Positions 10,716 through 22,147 of a stretch of 64,000 nucleotides of DNA are shown here, one piece after another (positions within the stretch are counted from its first letter, which is position 1; the number at the start of each line of letters is the position of its first letter). Both the position numbers and the translations under genes were made by a program. Under the pieces are notes generated by a model that was not told the origin of the DNA, did no database searches, and saw only the letters and a list, made by a program, of their open reading frames with translations. This DNA comes from Symsagittifera roscoffensis. Lineage: Eukaryota; Xenacoelomorpha; Acoela; Convolutidae. The stretch is from contig NC_087065.1 of assembly GCF_963678635.1 (NCBI RefSeq), positions 70,292,630 to 70,356,629 of the forward strand. Reading direction: 5' to 3'.

Positions 10716-10959
10716 TGTTAAGTTTCGGAGAATTGACCTCTCACTTTATAGAGAAGTCATTTCCTACTTTTTGGTTCAAAAAAAGAACATGATTGGATAT
10801 CGCACGATGTCACGCGATATTGCGCAATGTCATATCACGAGATCAGATTTCAACAGGTTGTTAACTTTCCATATATATACATATTGATTTACTACTCTTT
10901 TATCGCTCTCTAATTAAACTGTTGGTTATACCTAGTTTTGCTGATGCCAAGATGTGAAA
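10716..10959 (+). repeat. 3' LTR of the Copia-like element
   Basis: Starts TGTTAAGTTTCGGAGAATTG and ends at TGTGAAA, then the TTTGG target duplication. Substitutions relative to the 5' LTR show that the insertion is not very recent. Confidence 0.8.
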
Positions 10960-11356
10960 TTTGGAGAGTCGATTGGCTGAAAATTGATCTTGTAAAAATG
11001 TACCAAAGAAGGGATCCATTGGGTGGTAAGATGGTCAAATCAATTGGGATAAGGAAGCGTCCCTCCGTACGCTTTGCTTTTTTTCACGCGTTATTAGCTC
11101 GCTTATTACCTTAATTCCACCACAATGTACCTAAAGATTAGCTGAAAAAATGGTAATTTTTATCTTAATTGAGTTAAGATAAACTAAGTTTGAAAAAAAT
11201 GGTAGCCCCAGAACGAAATTTTGACGAAAAAAATCCAACTAACATGGTATCGTCAGAGTAGCAGACAATTCTTGAAAAATCCAACTAACAAGGAATAAAT
11301 TATTCAAGGAAAAGAACCTTTTTTTATAATGTATTCGAGTACTCGTAAATGTATTT

Positions 11357-11860
11357 AAAGTGCGGATCTAGGAATTTCTCGAGGGGGGGGGCGGTTTTTT
11401 AAAAAAATTCGAAAATGTTGTCGACTTTTTTCTTAGGTCAACCAAATTGATTTTCTGAGCTCTCCCAAACTAGGCTCTTTTCCAGTTTTCCCTCCCTTGT
11501 AAACTTACAAAACAAAGCTGTTCATAAATTGTTCACACGGCAAATTGCACGAGAGAAATTTTGTAAGAATTTGTTCACTTGTTCACGCTGACAAGTTTTA
11601 ATGCAGTTTATAACAACAAAAGTCATTTTAAATAGTCTTTCAGCAAAAAATGGATTTCGGAAAAAATCAAAAGGGGGACTAGAAAAAAGCCCCAAATTAC
11701 TATAAAGACCCTAATTTGACCAAATTTTCGGTGCCGCAGGCAAATTTTTGAAAACAATCAAAAAAAAGAAAGGGGTTTTTAGACACTTTTTGGAAAATTT
11801 CGACCAAAAAATTGCGTTTTTTTCGTCGCGCGCTCCCCCCTCGATAATGTTTGCGAAATT
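11357..11860 (+). repeat. Dispersed repeat family B copy
   Basis: Begins GCGGATCTAGGAATTTCTCG followed by a G-run, then a TTGTCGACTTTTTTC stretch and CTGAGCTCTCCCAAAC, and later TCGCGCGCTCCCCCCTCG. The same landmarks in the same order occur at 17025-17400 and 27332-27655. No coding capacity; likely a non-autonomous DNA transposon. Confidence 0.65.
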
Positions 11861-13370
11861 GATTTTTAAAAACAATTGGTTTCTGATGTGAGTTTTGTGA
11901 ACGCTTTTTTCCTGGATTTGATAAAATTACTCATTCACTATTCAGCCTAAATATCTCGTGATATTGTTTAGCAAATTCAAAAATATTTTAAAAGAGAAAA
12001 TCCGTTGGAAATTGTTGGAAAGCATCCGATCATGAGCCCCAGAAGCTTAATATGGGTCCAATGTAGTGGGAGGGCAGAGCTTGACGTGGTTTTAATATTT
12101 TATCACTCATTTTTGCCCGGCCTTACTGTACCTTAAAATGCATATATAAGGGAGGCAAAGAAGTCTTGTTCCAAATCTGGATACTAGTTTTTCCTTTCAA
12201 CAAAATTAATAATTTGATTTGGAGACGATTCCAAGGTTTGATTTGGAGACAAAAACAAATCAAGAAATTTGCATCAAACTACCCTAAATTGCAGGAAAGT
12301 TTGTTTTTAAACACGTATAAACTTCAAGATAAATGGGTTTAGGTTACTATTCAATTTTTTTGACTTCATACAATTGTTTAAAACAACATTAAGCCTGTAG
12401 GTAAAACTGTGAAGTATCTATAGGTGAGTTAAGCTTTGAATTATTTTCAAGGTAGTTTTCCCTAATTTTTTTAAAGTGTAGACAGCGCTCCATTTTTTTC
12501 AGATTTATTCAACTCCAAAAGCCCCCCCCCCCCTCCCGCTTATTGCAACAAAAATATCATATGTATAAATGTTGAAACAGTTCTTTAGAGGGGTGGCAAT
12601 TCTTTATACTCGGTGCTATAGGAGATAGCTAAAGAGATCCATTATCTCAAACTAGGTCGGGCCTAGAAGGAGGTCAAAGATTCCACAAAACAAGAGCTCA
12701 CAGCAAACATATAATTGCGCTCAATTATTGTTTTCGGCTTTTGAGCTATTTCTTCATCCTCACTCATTCAAAGTGATTTGAATCTGTTTTGCCCAGATTG
12801 TCGTCTCACTTCTTCAAATGTAAATGCTATTATATCTTCATTTGAAACTAAAACTAAGATTCTAAATGTCATCAAAATGTCATCAAAATGTCATCGAAAT
12901 GTCTAACAATCAAATGACTTTAAAGCAACCAAAACCATATTGCGACACAGAACCTATATTTGATTTTTGAGAAATTTCAGTGTTCAAAGAATAAAGTTAT
13001 GAATTGGTTTTTGCAATCTGAGCAACTTCACCAAGGAATAATTGTTTTATTCCTTCTATTTTGCTTCCATGGTCAATTGACATTTGGGCGTCGCTTGATG
13101 TCAGGTCGACACCCAATGAAGGCACCAACTCGTGACATTTGTTTAGGTTGGTTCTCAGCGTTCAATATCCTCCAAATCGGTATAGGGACAAAAACAATTT
13201 TTAGTAGTTCTTAGATCAATTAGTAGTTTTATTAGAGCAAAAACTTTTGACAACATTAATTAGGGTATCAAAATGCAATACCATATCAAAGTTTTTAAAA
13301 ACAATTTAAATTGAGCATTGGTTGCTAATGCATACTATGTAGAGAATCAGTTTGCAAAACTTTGAGCAGG
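11861..13370. other. Gene-free stretch
   Basis: Mostly AT-rich. A short triplication of ATGTCATC(A/G)AA at 12866-12900 and a poly-C run near 12522 are the only structures noted. An 84-codon frame at 12960-13214 has a hydrophobic segment but no family match or splice context, so it is not called. Confidence 0.5.
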
Positions 13371-14393
13371 CTACCCGGGTCGAGGTCCGCGACTTAAGTA
13401 AAGACTTTTTAAGTCAGGCCGCATAACGTTTTCAGACTTTTAGCATAGCGCCGTCAGTCTTTTATTAATACGCGACGTCAGTATTTTTGTAAGTAGCGCC
13501 GCTTAAGTCTTTTCTTAGGTCGCGCCGTCAGTCTTTTCTTAAGTCGCTCCGTAAGTCTCTTCTTAAGTCGCACCGTCAGTCTTTTTTTAAGTCGCGCCAT
13601 CCGTCTTTTCTTAAGTCGCGCCGCCAGTCTTTTCTTCAGTCGGGCCGTCAGTCTTTTTTAAGGCGCACCATCAGTCTTTTCTTAAGTCGCGCCGTCAGTA
13701 TTTTCTTAATTAAAGACCCGAAAGGCGCGACATAAGAAAAAACTGAAGCGGCGCGACTTAAGAAAAGACTTTTTAAGTCAGGCCGCATAACGTTTTCAGA
13801 CTGGATTTTGCAGTCACGCTGCGTGCTTAAGTCGCGCCGTCAGTCTTTTATTAAGTCGCGACGTCAGTATTTTTGTAAGTAGCGCCGCCTAAGTCTTTTC
13901 TTAGGTCGTGCCGTCAGTCTTTTCTTAAGTCGCTCCGTAAGTCTCTTCTTAAGTCGCACCGTCAGTCTTTTTTTAAGTCGCGCCGTCAGTCTTTTCTTAA
14001 GTCGCGCCGTCAGTCTTTTCTTAAGTCGCGCCGTCAGTCTTTTCCTAATTAAAGACCTGAAAAGCGCGACTTAAGAAAAGACTGAAGCGGCGCGACTTAA
14101 GAGAAGACCGACGGCGCGACTTACGAAAATACTTTTGGTATTTTGCTCAGTCGCGCATGTCGCGGCGGTTTATTCTCAGTCGCGCCGGTCTCAAAAAAAA
14201 AATTTCACTAGCGCTGGTCGCGCCATTACCTTAGGTCGCGCCGGTTTCGACAGTGTTTTGAGTTGCGCCGGTTGCGGTGGTTTTTTTCAGTCGCGCCGGT
14301 CTTCAATTGCCAATATAATGTCGTGCTGGTCCGGAATTGCCACATTTGAGTCACGCTGGTCTTTTCTTAAGTCGCAGACCTCGACCCGGGTAG
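13371..14393. mobile_element. 1-kb terminal-inverted-repeat element filled with 24-bp GC-rich repeats
   Basis: The ends are inverted repeats matching at 27 of 28 positions: CTACCCGGGTCGAGGTC at 13371 and its reverse complement GACCTCGACCCGGGTAG ending at 14393. The body consists of a unit of about 24 bp with the core TTAAGTCGCGCCGTCAGTCT, mainly direct and partly inverted, and an internal direct duplication of about 370 bp (13389 and 13757 both start with the CGACTTAAG motif). GC content is far above the surroundings. No transposase frame is present and no clear target duplication was found. Probably a non-autonomous DNA transposon. Confidence 0.75.
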
Positions 14394-14867
14394 GCAAATC
14401 AAATAGAGGATATTATAGGATTGATACAATTTTCATTTAATATGGTCGTAAGCTTCATCTATTAGTCACAAATATCACAAAAGAGAACCAACAAAATCAA
14501 AATTATAGTTTTGTACAGAAATTTTATTTTTCTAAGCAAAAAGAAAAACTTAAATTACAAACCACCTCCCGCCAACATTTTAAAAAAAGCAGACTTGGAA
14601 AACAACCAACTACATATGCATATATATTTTTGGTGGATTTTAGAAAAAAAAATGAACTTCCTCACAATTTTCCTCATATGGTATCTAATAAATGATGTGC
14701 ACCCTGTATATAAAAAGTGTTTCTGGTAAAGTTTCGGACTTTGCTGCGCTCTGATTGTTTGAAGTATCGCTGAGTCAATCTACTTAATAGCAACATGTTG
14801 TTAATCGGATCCAAAAATAGTTTTTTTTTCTCAAAACAGTTTTCTTTAAGATGAAACCATTGAATTA
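14394..14867. other. Upstream region of the small two-exon gene
   Basis: AT-rich and without coding signal. It contains a TATATAAAAA motif at 14707-14716, about 190 bp before the proposed start codon. Confidence 0.4.
14707..14716 (+). promoter_or_regulatory. Candidate TATA box
   Basis: TATATAAAAA upstream of the small gene at 14907. Position is plausible for a 5' UTR of roughly 150 bp, but AT-rich motifs are common here. Confidence 0.25.
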
Positions 14868-14906
14868 ATGCGCATACAACTGGAGCTGCTGTTTACTGAC
14901 GTCATC

Positions 14907-14945
14907 ATGGCTCAAGCGGGATCTTCTCCACTGACTACCGATCCG
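14907..14945 (+). CDS. Exon 1 of the unknown two-exon gene
   Basis: Thirteen codons from ATG to the GTAGGT donor at 14946. Confidence 0.45.
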
Positions 14946-15436
14946 GTAGGTCAATACTAACAATTTCAAATTATCTTTTCCGCCATTTCAAGTGGTCGCA
15001 ACATTCTGTGCTCCCTGTTTAGGACTACTATTACCACTACACAACTCATCATAATTTAATACTCATCAAAAAATCAAAGCAACTTCTGCCTTCGTACCCA
15101 TACCAGTTTCGTGGAAGTCTTGGCATTGGTGTCTATGTCAGCGACTGCCCACCCTCGAATGACTTTTTTACTCTTAGATACGAACTGTTTAAAAACGGGA
15201 AGCTGTCCGACTTCAAAATGGTTTCTTATGTCAAATTGCGCAAATCAGATATTTTAAGGAAATATCAGGTGGAGCAGTACGCAGATGAACGCCGGTCGTT
15301 TAGAATTGATACTAATGAACAGCCAATGCCACTGAATGAGATCGAACACCATTTTGGAAACCGAACCTCACCCTCCAATCCCTCAGAAAAATTTTCTAGG
15401 GTACGGACGAAAAAGTACGGACGAACATTAAACTAA
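14907..15436 (+). CDS. Probable two-exon gene, unknown family (about 150 aa)
   Basis: Exon 1 (14907-14945) encodes MAQAGSSPLTTDP and ends at a good donor, CCG then GTAGGT. Exon 2 (15023-15436) follows the acceptor CTCCCTGTTTAG and stays open for 137 codons to TAA. Both boundaries are phase 0 and the intron is 77 bp. The joined protein continues with DYYYHYTTHHNLILIKKSKQ, then GSLGIGVYVSDCPPSNDFFT and LRKSDILRKYQVEQYADERR; it is mixed in composition, unlike the low-complexity chance frames nearby. The start ATG at 14907 has A at -3 and G at +4. An in-frame ATG at 14868 would add 13 residues. There is no signal peptide or membrane segment, and I do not recognise the family. No poly(A) signal is close behind. 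It could be an exonised remnant rather than a live gene. Confidence 0.5.
15023..15436 (+). CDS. Exon 2 of the unknown two-exon gene
   Basis: Begins after TTTAG with codons for DYYYHY and ends at TAA 15434-15436. The C-terminal part (ADERRSFRIDTNEQPMPLNE, then EHHFGNR) is polar and likely soluble. Confidence 0.5.
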   Translation, partial: DYYYHYTTHHNLILIKKSKQLLPSYPYQFRGSLGIGVYVSDCPPSNDFFTLRYELFKNGKLSDFKMVSYVKLRKSDILRKYQVEQYADERRSFRIDTNEQPMPLNEIEHHFGNRTSPSNPSEKFSRVRTKKYGRTLN

Positions 15437-16073
15437 ATATGATGCTTATTAATTGCTCAACATGACGCTATTTTGATTCTAGTCTCATTGATAACCTCAA
15501 TATTATATCACTTTGTTGTACAGACTGGTTTAAGAAAATGAGTTTTGTGAAAGATGGACATTTAGAACGGTTCTGCTTTTGTTAATAAGAAAACCATTCG
15601 CCTCAAAGTAAAAATGCGAAGGGTAAAATTGAAAAAAATATTATAATCAAAAGTGTTTTTGTTGTTGAGAAAAACTAAAAAAAAAACACTTTCAGTTGCA
15701 TAAAGTAGGTTTGGTTTCTACAACAAACAAAAGCATTTTCAGCTGCGTGTATCTAAAATCATTATTGTTGAAATGCCGGGAAAATCAAACAAAAAATGGT
15801 TGCTTTTTTGTTTAAATTATACATCTCAGGCTTAGATTTTTTTTTTATAAAAAACGCTGAATTTAAAAAAGTCATAATTGTTTGTCTAGCCAAAAAAGAC
15901 AAAATTATTAGCATTTTACTGAAAAACAAAATTGTTTGAACGTTTAAACATGGATATATCTCAATGCTTTTTGTATATATTAGCTTGAAAACCACTGTAA
16001 CTCTTGATTTTTGAGCAAACAGGTTTTTTAGCATTGTTATAAGCTAAAAGCGCAGAAAAATTTGCCACTTTTC
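15437..16073. other. Gene-free AT-rich stretch
   Basis: Long A and T runs with no conserved frame. Confidence 0.5.
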
Positions 16074-17010
16074 TTGTCAAACTTTTAGTTTGAATAAATT
16101 TTTTTTTCAAAACACTAAAAGAAGCCAAAGAAAGAATCACGATATAAACGATATAAATGTTTTAAAGTGATGTTTACAATAAAACAAAAAAACTACATGA
16201 GGCTTTTTGAGATTCCGATAAGTACAAAATAATTACTGAAGAGCTGAAGAACAATTCCAAACTGAAACTATTTTTAGTATATGTTTTGCTTGAAATATTT
16301 ATCTCGTCTACGTTCTTTCAATACGCTGAAACAAGTCAAATGCTAATCAAATTGAGAAAAAATATTGTGCCTTTGGAGCCGTATCTGACCAGTTTTATGA
16401 TCAAAGGTTGATACAAATGTTGGTTGCTGCTGATTAATGTGCGAGTACCGTTCCCAACAACTTATCAGAATGTTTTGAAAACATTAGAGAAATTAAAGAG
16501 AAAATCAATGGCACTAACTTTTGGGGTCCGTGAGTTTAACAGAATTTTCAATTTTCGCTTTAAAGATACATCAAACAAATACATCAAACGAATTTAATCA
16601 AACCAAAAACTTCGTATCCCCCAGCCGCAATTGTCATTACATTTCCACCACTTCAAGTGCACGTCAAACCTGGAAACATAATGATCATCAGAGACCTGTG
16701 TGAATAATTCATCCATGCCATTACGAAATATTTTTTTCTTTCTTCTCTTATTTCCGAATTCTCATAGAAGTCATTATATCAATTGACCGGTTGAAAACTT
16801 TTATGCTTAAGCGAAAGTAATTTTTAGTTGACCTACAATTGAAATCGACTTTCAACTTCAGTGTCTCAAAAAAACTTACATCAAAATAGATCAAAGGATC
16901 CATCCATCATCATCGCACTGCTACAAACTTAAGAACAATTTCACAATATTCATTTTTTTTATATTTGAAAGATATCTAGCGAAAATATACATCACTGACT
17001 TTATAACTCA
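16074..17010 (+). repeat. Diverged direct repeat C, copy 1
   Basis: Shares an ordered series of matches with 18956-19875, including AATCACGATATAAA, GATTCCGATAAG, ATGTTGGTTGCTG, TTTGGGGTCCGTGA and the final CAATTTC/ACTTTATAA region. Substitutions and indels are numerous, so the duplication is old. No coding frame is preserved between the copies. Confidence 0.65.
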
Positions 17011-17024
17011 TTAACTACCACCAG

Positions 17025-17400
17025 GGATAGATCTACCATTTTCTCGAGGGGAGAGGTTTTTTTCAAAATGCTTGTCAAACTTCTTTTGTCGACTAATATG
17101 ATTTTCCAAGCGCTCCCAGAACACTATAAAGAACATATTTTTCTTCAAAAACCGATCACAAAAACCCGAAAAAATGTCATTTTTGGCCACTTTTGGAAAA
17201 TTTTGACCAAAAAACAGCATTTTTTCAACGCGCACTCAAAATTAGTATGTTTTGCCTTTTAAAAAAGTTTAGGATGGTTTGAACAAAAATGGATGTCATA
17301 AAACAATAGAAAAGGAGGTAACCCTTTGGTTGGTGTAGGGGTCGAATCTCTGAAGGATTGCTCAATTCCTGAAGGCATCGACGATATACCCTGATTAGTA
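17025..17400 (+). repeat. Dispersed repeat family B copy
   Basis: Starts GGGATAGATCTACCATTTTC, then GAGGGGAGAGG, the TTTGTCGACTAATATG landmark and AACGCGCACTCAAAATTAG, and ends with GGGGTCGAATCTCTGAAGG. Same landmark order as 11357 and 27332. Confidence 0.6.
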
Positions 17401-18955
17401 TAAGCTCGCCAAACTCCGGTGATAATAAATTACTCAAGATCTTGAAATTTATCTACCTGAACTAACTGTTGTTCCAATCGTACTTCGACGATAACTCCTT
17501 GCAAGCCATAGATGAATCGTACACCACTACAAGGACGAAGAATGAAAAAGAGCCATTCCTTAGTTCTTCCATTTCCCTAAAAATTGATCCCTTGTGATAA
17601 TAGGGCGCTTTATAAAATTCTCGTATAATTTTCATTTTCAAAAAAACATATTCAACAAAATTCAGAATGAACATGGCGGAAATTTTGTGGATCTGTTTTC
17701 CGCCAAAACCTTTCAGGAAGACTAGACTTGAAAAATTGTTGGGAAATTTGAAAATAGAGTAACAAATAATAAAAAAGACTGCTCGTATTATATCAAGGCA
17801 AAGCAAAATGATGTCAGTTTTCGAATTTGAAGATCGGATATTATCTGCCGTAGTTTTTAGTGATTTTTTTTCGACAAATCTGAATACTAGTCAACTCTGT
17901 TCGAGTTTTTTGGTAATTGCTCGATTTTCAAAAAATTTTTATTAGTTAAAAACTAAATTTTATGATCAAATTGTATGGTGACTTTTGTCATCACAAAATT
18001 AGAATGGATCATCTTTGTATCAAAATCTTTTCTTTTCATAAAGTTTTTCAACATCGCACTAACTCCTGTGTAAAATCACTGGCTTTTTGTTGTTCTTCCA
18101 AGATTGGATTGTTTTATTGTGAGTTATCCAAAAACTAATCGAGTCTGTTCCCTTCTCTGAAACGAACTTTATATGATTATTATGATTGAAAAAAAAGATG
18201 ATAAGCTAATGATTTGTTTTGCAAAAAAAATCCAATATTTTTGTCTTATATTGTCAATTCTTAAAAAGTCCCATCAATTAAATGGCTTTCAATAACAGGC
18301 TAAACAAAAATGAGTATTTCTAAGCCTAAACCTGGTCGAAGACTTCCATTGTTCGGATAGAACCTTCTTGATCATTTAATAATTAGAAAACACATGCTTT
18401 TGAAAACCCCGCTTAGTCCATGATCTGATTCTCTTCGACAAATGATTCGGCTACATATGACAAATGAGTTGGTAAAATCAGCCTATATTGATCGGATTCT
18501 GATTTACGCTATATAAGCCTCATCATTCTATGATTGAAGAAATTTATTTCGAGAGGTGGTAAAAACGGAACATCGTTGGATCATTTTGGTCGATTTATAA
18601 GCCAAGCAACACCTCTACGTGGAAAAAAAAACAAAGTACTAATTCCAAATTTTGCTTAAAAGAATTGTAAAAACTGTCTATAAAATTTAAGTGGACATGG
18701 AAAAAAAACAATAATTAGTTTACTTATTTGGAAAACGATAGTTTGGCCATTTAGGAGATCTGATAGGAGCAAAGCTATCAGACAGCAAAGTAATCAGCGA
18801 ATCGAAAATCAATCTGATTTGAAAGGTGAACAATAAATCAATTTATGATAACTATAGTGTGCTTCATCAACAATTTTGAGCTACTGCGATTGAATTCAGA
18901 CTGGTTTTCCATTCAATGAATATCGAGCATTTAATATGATCATAAAATACTATTT
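17401..18955. other. Gene-free AT-rich stretch
   Basis: A 114-codon minus-strand frame (17462-17806) rich in Phe, Ile and Lys has no family features or splice context; taken as chance. Confidence 0.5.
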
Positions 18956-19875
18956 TTTGTCAAGTAGTTAGCTTGAAATAACTTTTTTTCAAATTTTAAA
19001 TTCACTGAAGCCAAAGTAGGAATCACGATATAAATGCTTAATTAGATTTTCCCAATAGAACAACTAAAAACTTTCATGATTCTTTTTTGTGATTCCGATA
19101 AGCATGAATCGAACACAGAGGATCAATTCCAAACAAAAACTTATTTGGATATATCTGTTAGCTTGTATCCCGTTTTTCACCGAAAAAAAAACCTTTACTT
19201 CATCTCCGTTCTTTCACGGTGTTAAAACATGTCAAATACTAAGCCGATAGAGAAAAAATGTTATGTATTTCGAGCCGTATCTTATCAACGTTTTGATCAA
19301 CGGTTGATGCAAATGTTGGTTGCTGGTATTTAATGCGCGTGTATCGTTCCCAGTATTTACTCTGTATGTTTTGAATACTAATACAGAAATTAAAGAGAAA
19401 ACCAATTGTACTAAAATTTGGGGTCCGTGAATTTTACACTGCTTTCATTTTTAACTTTAAATGTCAATCAAAATAATACAAGTAACAAGTTTAACTAAGC
19501 CACCAGTCTTATATCACCCAGGAGCAATTCTCGTTAAATTCCTACCATTTCAATAACGTCAAGCAAAGAAATATAATGATTATATGATAGATCATCGCGG
19601 ATGATAGATCAGCCGCGCCAATACGAAACATTTTTTCCCGTTTTTCTCATATTTCCCATAATAGTCATTATATCAATTGACTGGTGGAAAATATCTATGC
19701 TTAAGCGAACATCACCTTTAAGTTGACCTGCAGTTTAATACGAGTTCCAACTTCATTGTCTTAAAAAATTTACAGCAAAATAGATCAAAGTATCCCTCTA
19801 TCATAATCTCACTGTTACTAACCGAAGATCAATTTCGCCGTGTTCAGTTGTTATCTCTGACTTTGTAAGTTGTTA
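18956..19875 (+). repeat. Diverged direct repeat C, copy 2
   Basis: Partner of 16074-17010 in the same orientation, about 2.9 kb downstream. Its right end overlaps the start of the recent 894-bp tandem duplication. Confidence 0.65.
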
Positions 19876-20024
19876 TGATCATCACACTCGCAGACATTAA
19901 CAATTATTAAACAGATGACAAATTAAAATTCCACTAACGGAAAAAAATCATAGATACGAGTTTTTCAATGATTTTTTGATCACAAACACTGAAAATCACA
20001 CTCTGAAACTTACACTTAAAACCT

Positions 20025-20520
20025 AGTCTTAACCCGCATTACGGTTGTTAAAAGAGAGAAATAATTCCCAAGTACGCCAAGTTTTAACTTCCATTTACGC
20101 GTGTTAAAGCTTAGCCTTAACTCTTTTTACGCTTGTTAAACCTTAGTTTTATTTCCCATTTACGCTTGTTAAAGCTTAGTTTTAACTGACATTTACGGTA
20201 GTTAAACCTTAGTTCTAACTCCTATTTACGCTTTTTAAAACTTATTTTTAACTCCCATTCATGTTTGCTAGAGTTTAGTTTTAACTCCCATTTACGCTTT
20301 TTAAAGCTTAGTTTTGACACCCATTTACGCTTGTTGGAGCTTAGTTTCAACTCCCAATTACGTTTGTTGAAACTTAGTCTTAACTCCCATTTACGCTTGC
20401 TAAAGTTTAGTTTTAACTGCCATTTACGCTTGCTAAACCTTAGTTTTAACTCCTATTTACGCTTGCTAAAGTTTAGCTTTAACTGCCATTTACGCTTGTT
20501 AAAGCTTAGTTTTAACCAGC
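20025..20520 (+). repeat. 33-bp minisatellite, first copy
   Basis: About 15 imperfect units with core TTAGTTTTAACTCCCATTTA followed by CGCTTGTTAAAGC. Because 33 is a multiple of 3, it creates an 11-residue repeat frame by chance (LRLLKLSFNSH). Confidence 0.85.
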
Positions 20521-20918
20521 TAAAATATGACTAATAAAGCTGGCGAGAAAAACGGAATGATAAATTTTGAGTCTACAAAATTTCTCAAGTTGCGCTCGCC
20601 AACTATGAGTCAACATAATTGCTAAAAAACGCAAGTCAATTTTGTTTTTCTTGAGAAAAAATTTACAGCAAAATAGATCAAAGTATCCCTCTATCATAAT
20701 CTCACTGTTACTAACCGAAGATCAATTTCGCCGTGTTCAGTTGTTATCTCTGACTTTGTAAGTTGTTATGATCATCACACTCGCAGACATTAACAATTAT
20801 TAAACAGATGACAAAATTAAAATTCCACTAACGGAAAAAAATCATAGATACGAGTTTTTCAATGATTTTTTGATCACAAACACTGAAAATCACACTCTGA
20901 AACTTACACTTAAAACCT

Positions 20919-21414
20919 AGTCTTAACCCGCATTACGGTTGTTAAAAGAGAGAAATAATTCCCAAGTACGCCAAGTTTTAACTTCCATTTACGCGTGTTA
21001 AAGCTTAGCCTTAACTCTTTTTACGCTTGTTAAACCTTAGTTTTATTTCCCATTTACGCTTGTTAAAGCTTAGTTTTAACTGACATTTACGGTAGTTAAA
21101 CCTTAGTTCTAACTCCTATTTACGCTTTTTAAAACTTATTTTTAACTCCCATTCATGTTTGCTAGAGTTTAGTTTTAACTCCCATTTACGCTTTTTAAAG
21201 CTTAGTTTTGACACCCATTTACGCTTGTTGGAGCTTAGTTTCAACTCCCAATTACGTTTGTTGAAACTTAGTCTTAACTCCCATTTACGCTTGCTAAAGT
21301 TTAGTTTTAACTCCCATTTACGCTTGCTAAACCTTAGTTTTAACTCCTATTTACGCTTGCTAAAGTTTAGCTTTAACTGCCATTTACGCTTGTTAAAGCT
21401 TAGTTTTAACCAGC
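20919..21414 (+). repeat. 33-bp minisatellite, second copy
   Basis: Same array as at 20025-20520, carried along by the 894-bp tandem duplication. Confidence 0.85.
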
Positions 21415-21540
21415 TAAAATATGACTAATAAAGCTGGCGAGAAAAACGGAATGATAAATTTTGAGTCTACAAAATTTCTCAAGTTACGCTCGCCAACTAT
21501 GAGTCAACATAATTGCTAAAAAACGCAAGTCAATTTTGTC

Positions 21541-22147
21541 GCATTAGCAGTACCAGTCGAGTTTTAAAAAAAAGAAATTTATCAGCTAACATGCCTCAAT
21601 TTAGAGAGCGGATGCAATTTAACTAGCATAAGAAAAGATTCATTTAAAACATTCGACCTTGCCCAGATTTGAACACTCATATTTTGTTGGGGGTCTCCTT
21701 CCCTACCTCTACGTTACAGATTCATGATACCTTAAAGTTAAAAAGCTATTTGTAATATAATAGCCTTTGTTATTATCCTTAGCATTGGCTGTACTTAATA
21801 GTTAGTTATTGGTCAAATTGAACGCTTTCAAAATGAACACATTTTGTCGCAACAATATTTGCGAATTAAGTTGAAAAAAGATACTATTACACATGCTTTG
21901 CTTGTGTAAAAACTTAAAAATGAGCAATGTCAACTTTGATTTAAAACTTTGAAGACTTTATATATGATACTGACAACCTAACACTCTTAGCGAATAGAAA
22001 AAGTAAACCTAACACGCATTAGCACATGAAAGCTAAGTCTTTAAATTAGTTGAAACAAATAAAAAAAATTTCCTCTGAGTACAGGCGTAAACTTATACCG
22101 CTCAAAATTCTTCCCAAATGAAATCAGGAAAACTAATTATCAACCTA
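21541..22147. other. Gene-free stretch
   Basis: No coding or RNA gene signal seen. Confidence 0.5.

Larger units (their letters stand above)
8015..10959 (+). mobile_element. Copia-like LTR retrotransposon, internally deleted (gag-protease only)
   Basis: Two similar LTRs (8015-8255 and 10716-10959) bracket about 2.5 kb. The 5-bp sequence TTTGG flanks both outer ends (8010-8014 and 10960-10964), as expected for a target-site duplication. A purine-rich tract GAAAGGAGGAG (10705-10715) lies immediately before the 3' LTR. Inside are a Copia-type gag with two zinc knuckles and a DSG protease. The integrase, RT and RNase H that normally follow are missing, so the element would depend on another copy. 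Frame breaks in gag show it has decayed since insertion. Confidence 0.85.
19763..21540 (+). repeat. Near-identical tandem duplication of about 894 bp
   Basis: Positions 19763-20656 are repeated at 20657-21540 with only a few differences (for example an extra A after GACAAA, and TGCC versus CCCA inside the minisatellite). Each copy carries the same 33-bp minisatellite. The low divergence shows a recent event. Confidence 0.9.

Noticed and set aside
12960-13214. 84-codon frame with a hydrophobic stretch as a secreted protein
   Set aside because: The hydrophobic stretch is internal, there is no family match and no supporting splice sites.
17462-17806. 114-codon minus-strand frame
   Set aside because: Low-complexity Phe/Ile/Lys-rich sequence beside a family B repeat, with no conserved motif.
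20265-21428. Two 89-codon frames with an LRLLKLSFNSH repeat
   Set aside because: Produced by the 33-bp minisatellite; no other coding evidence.
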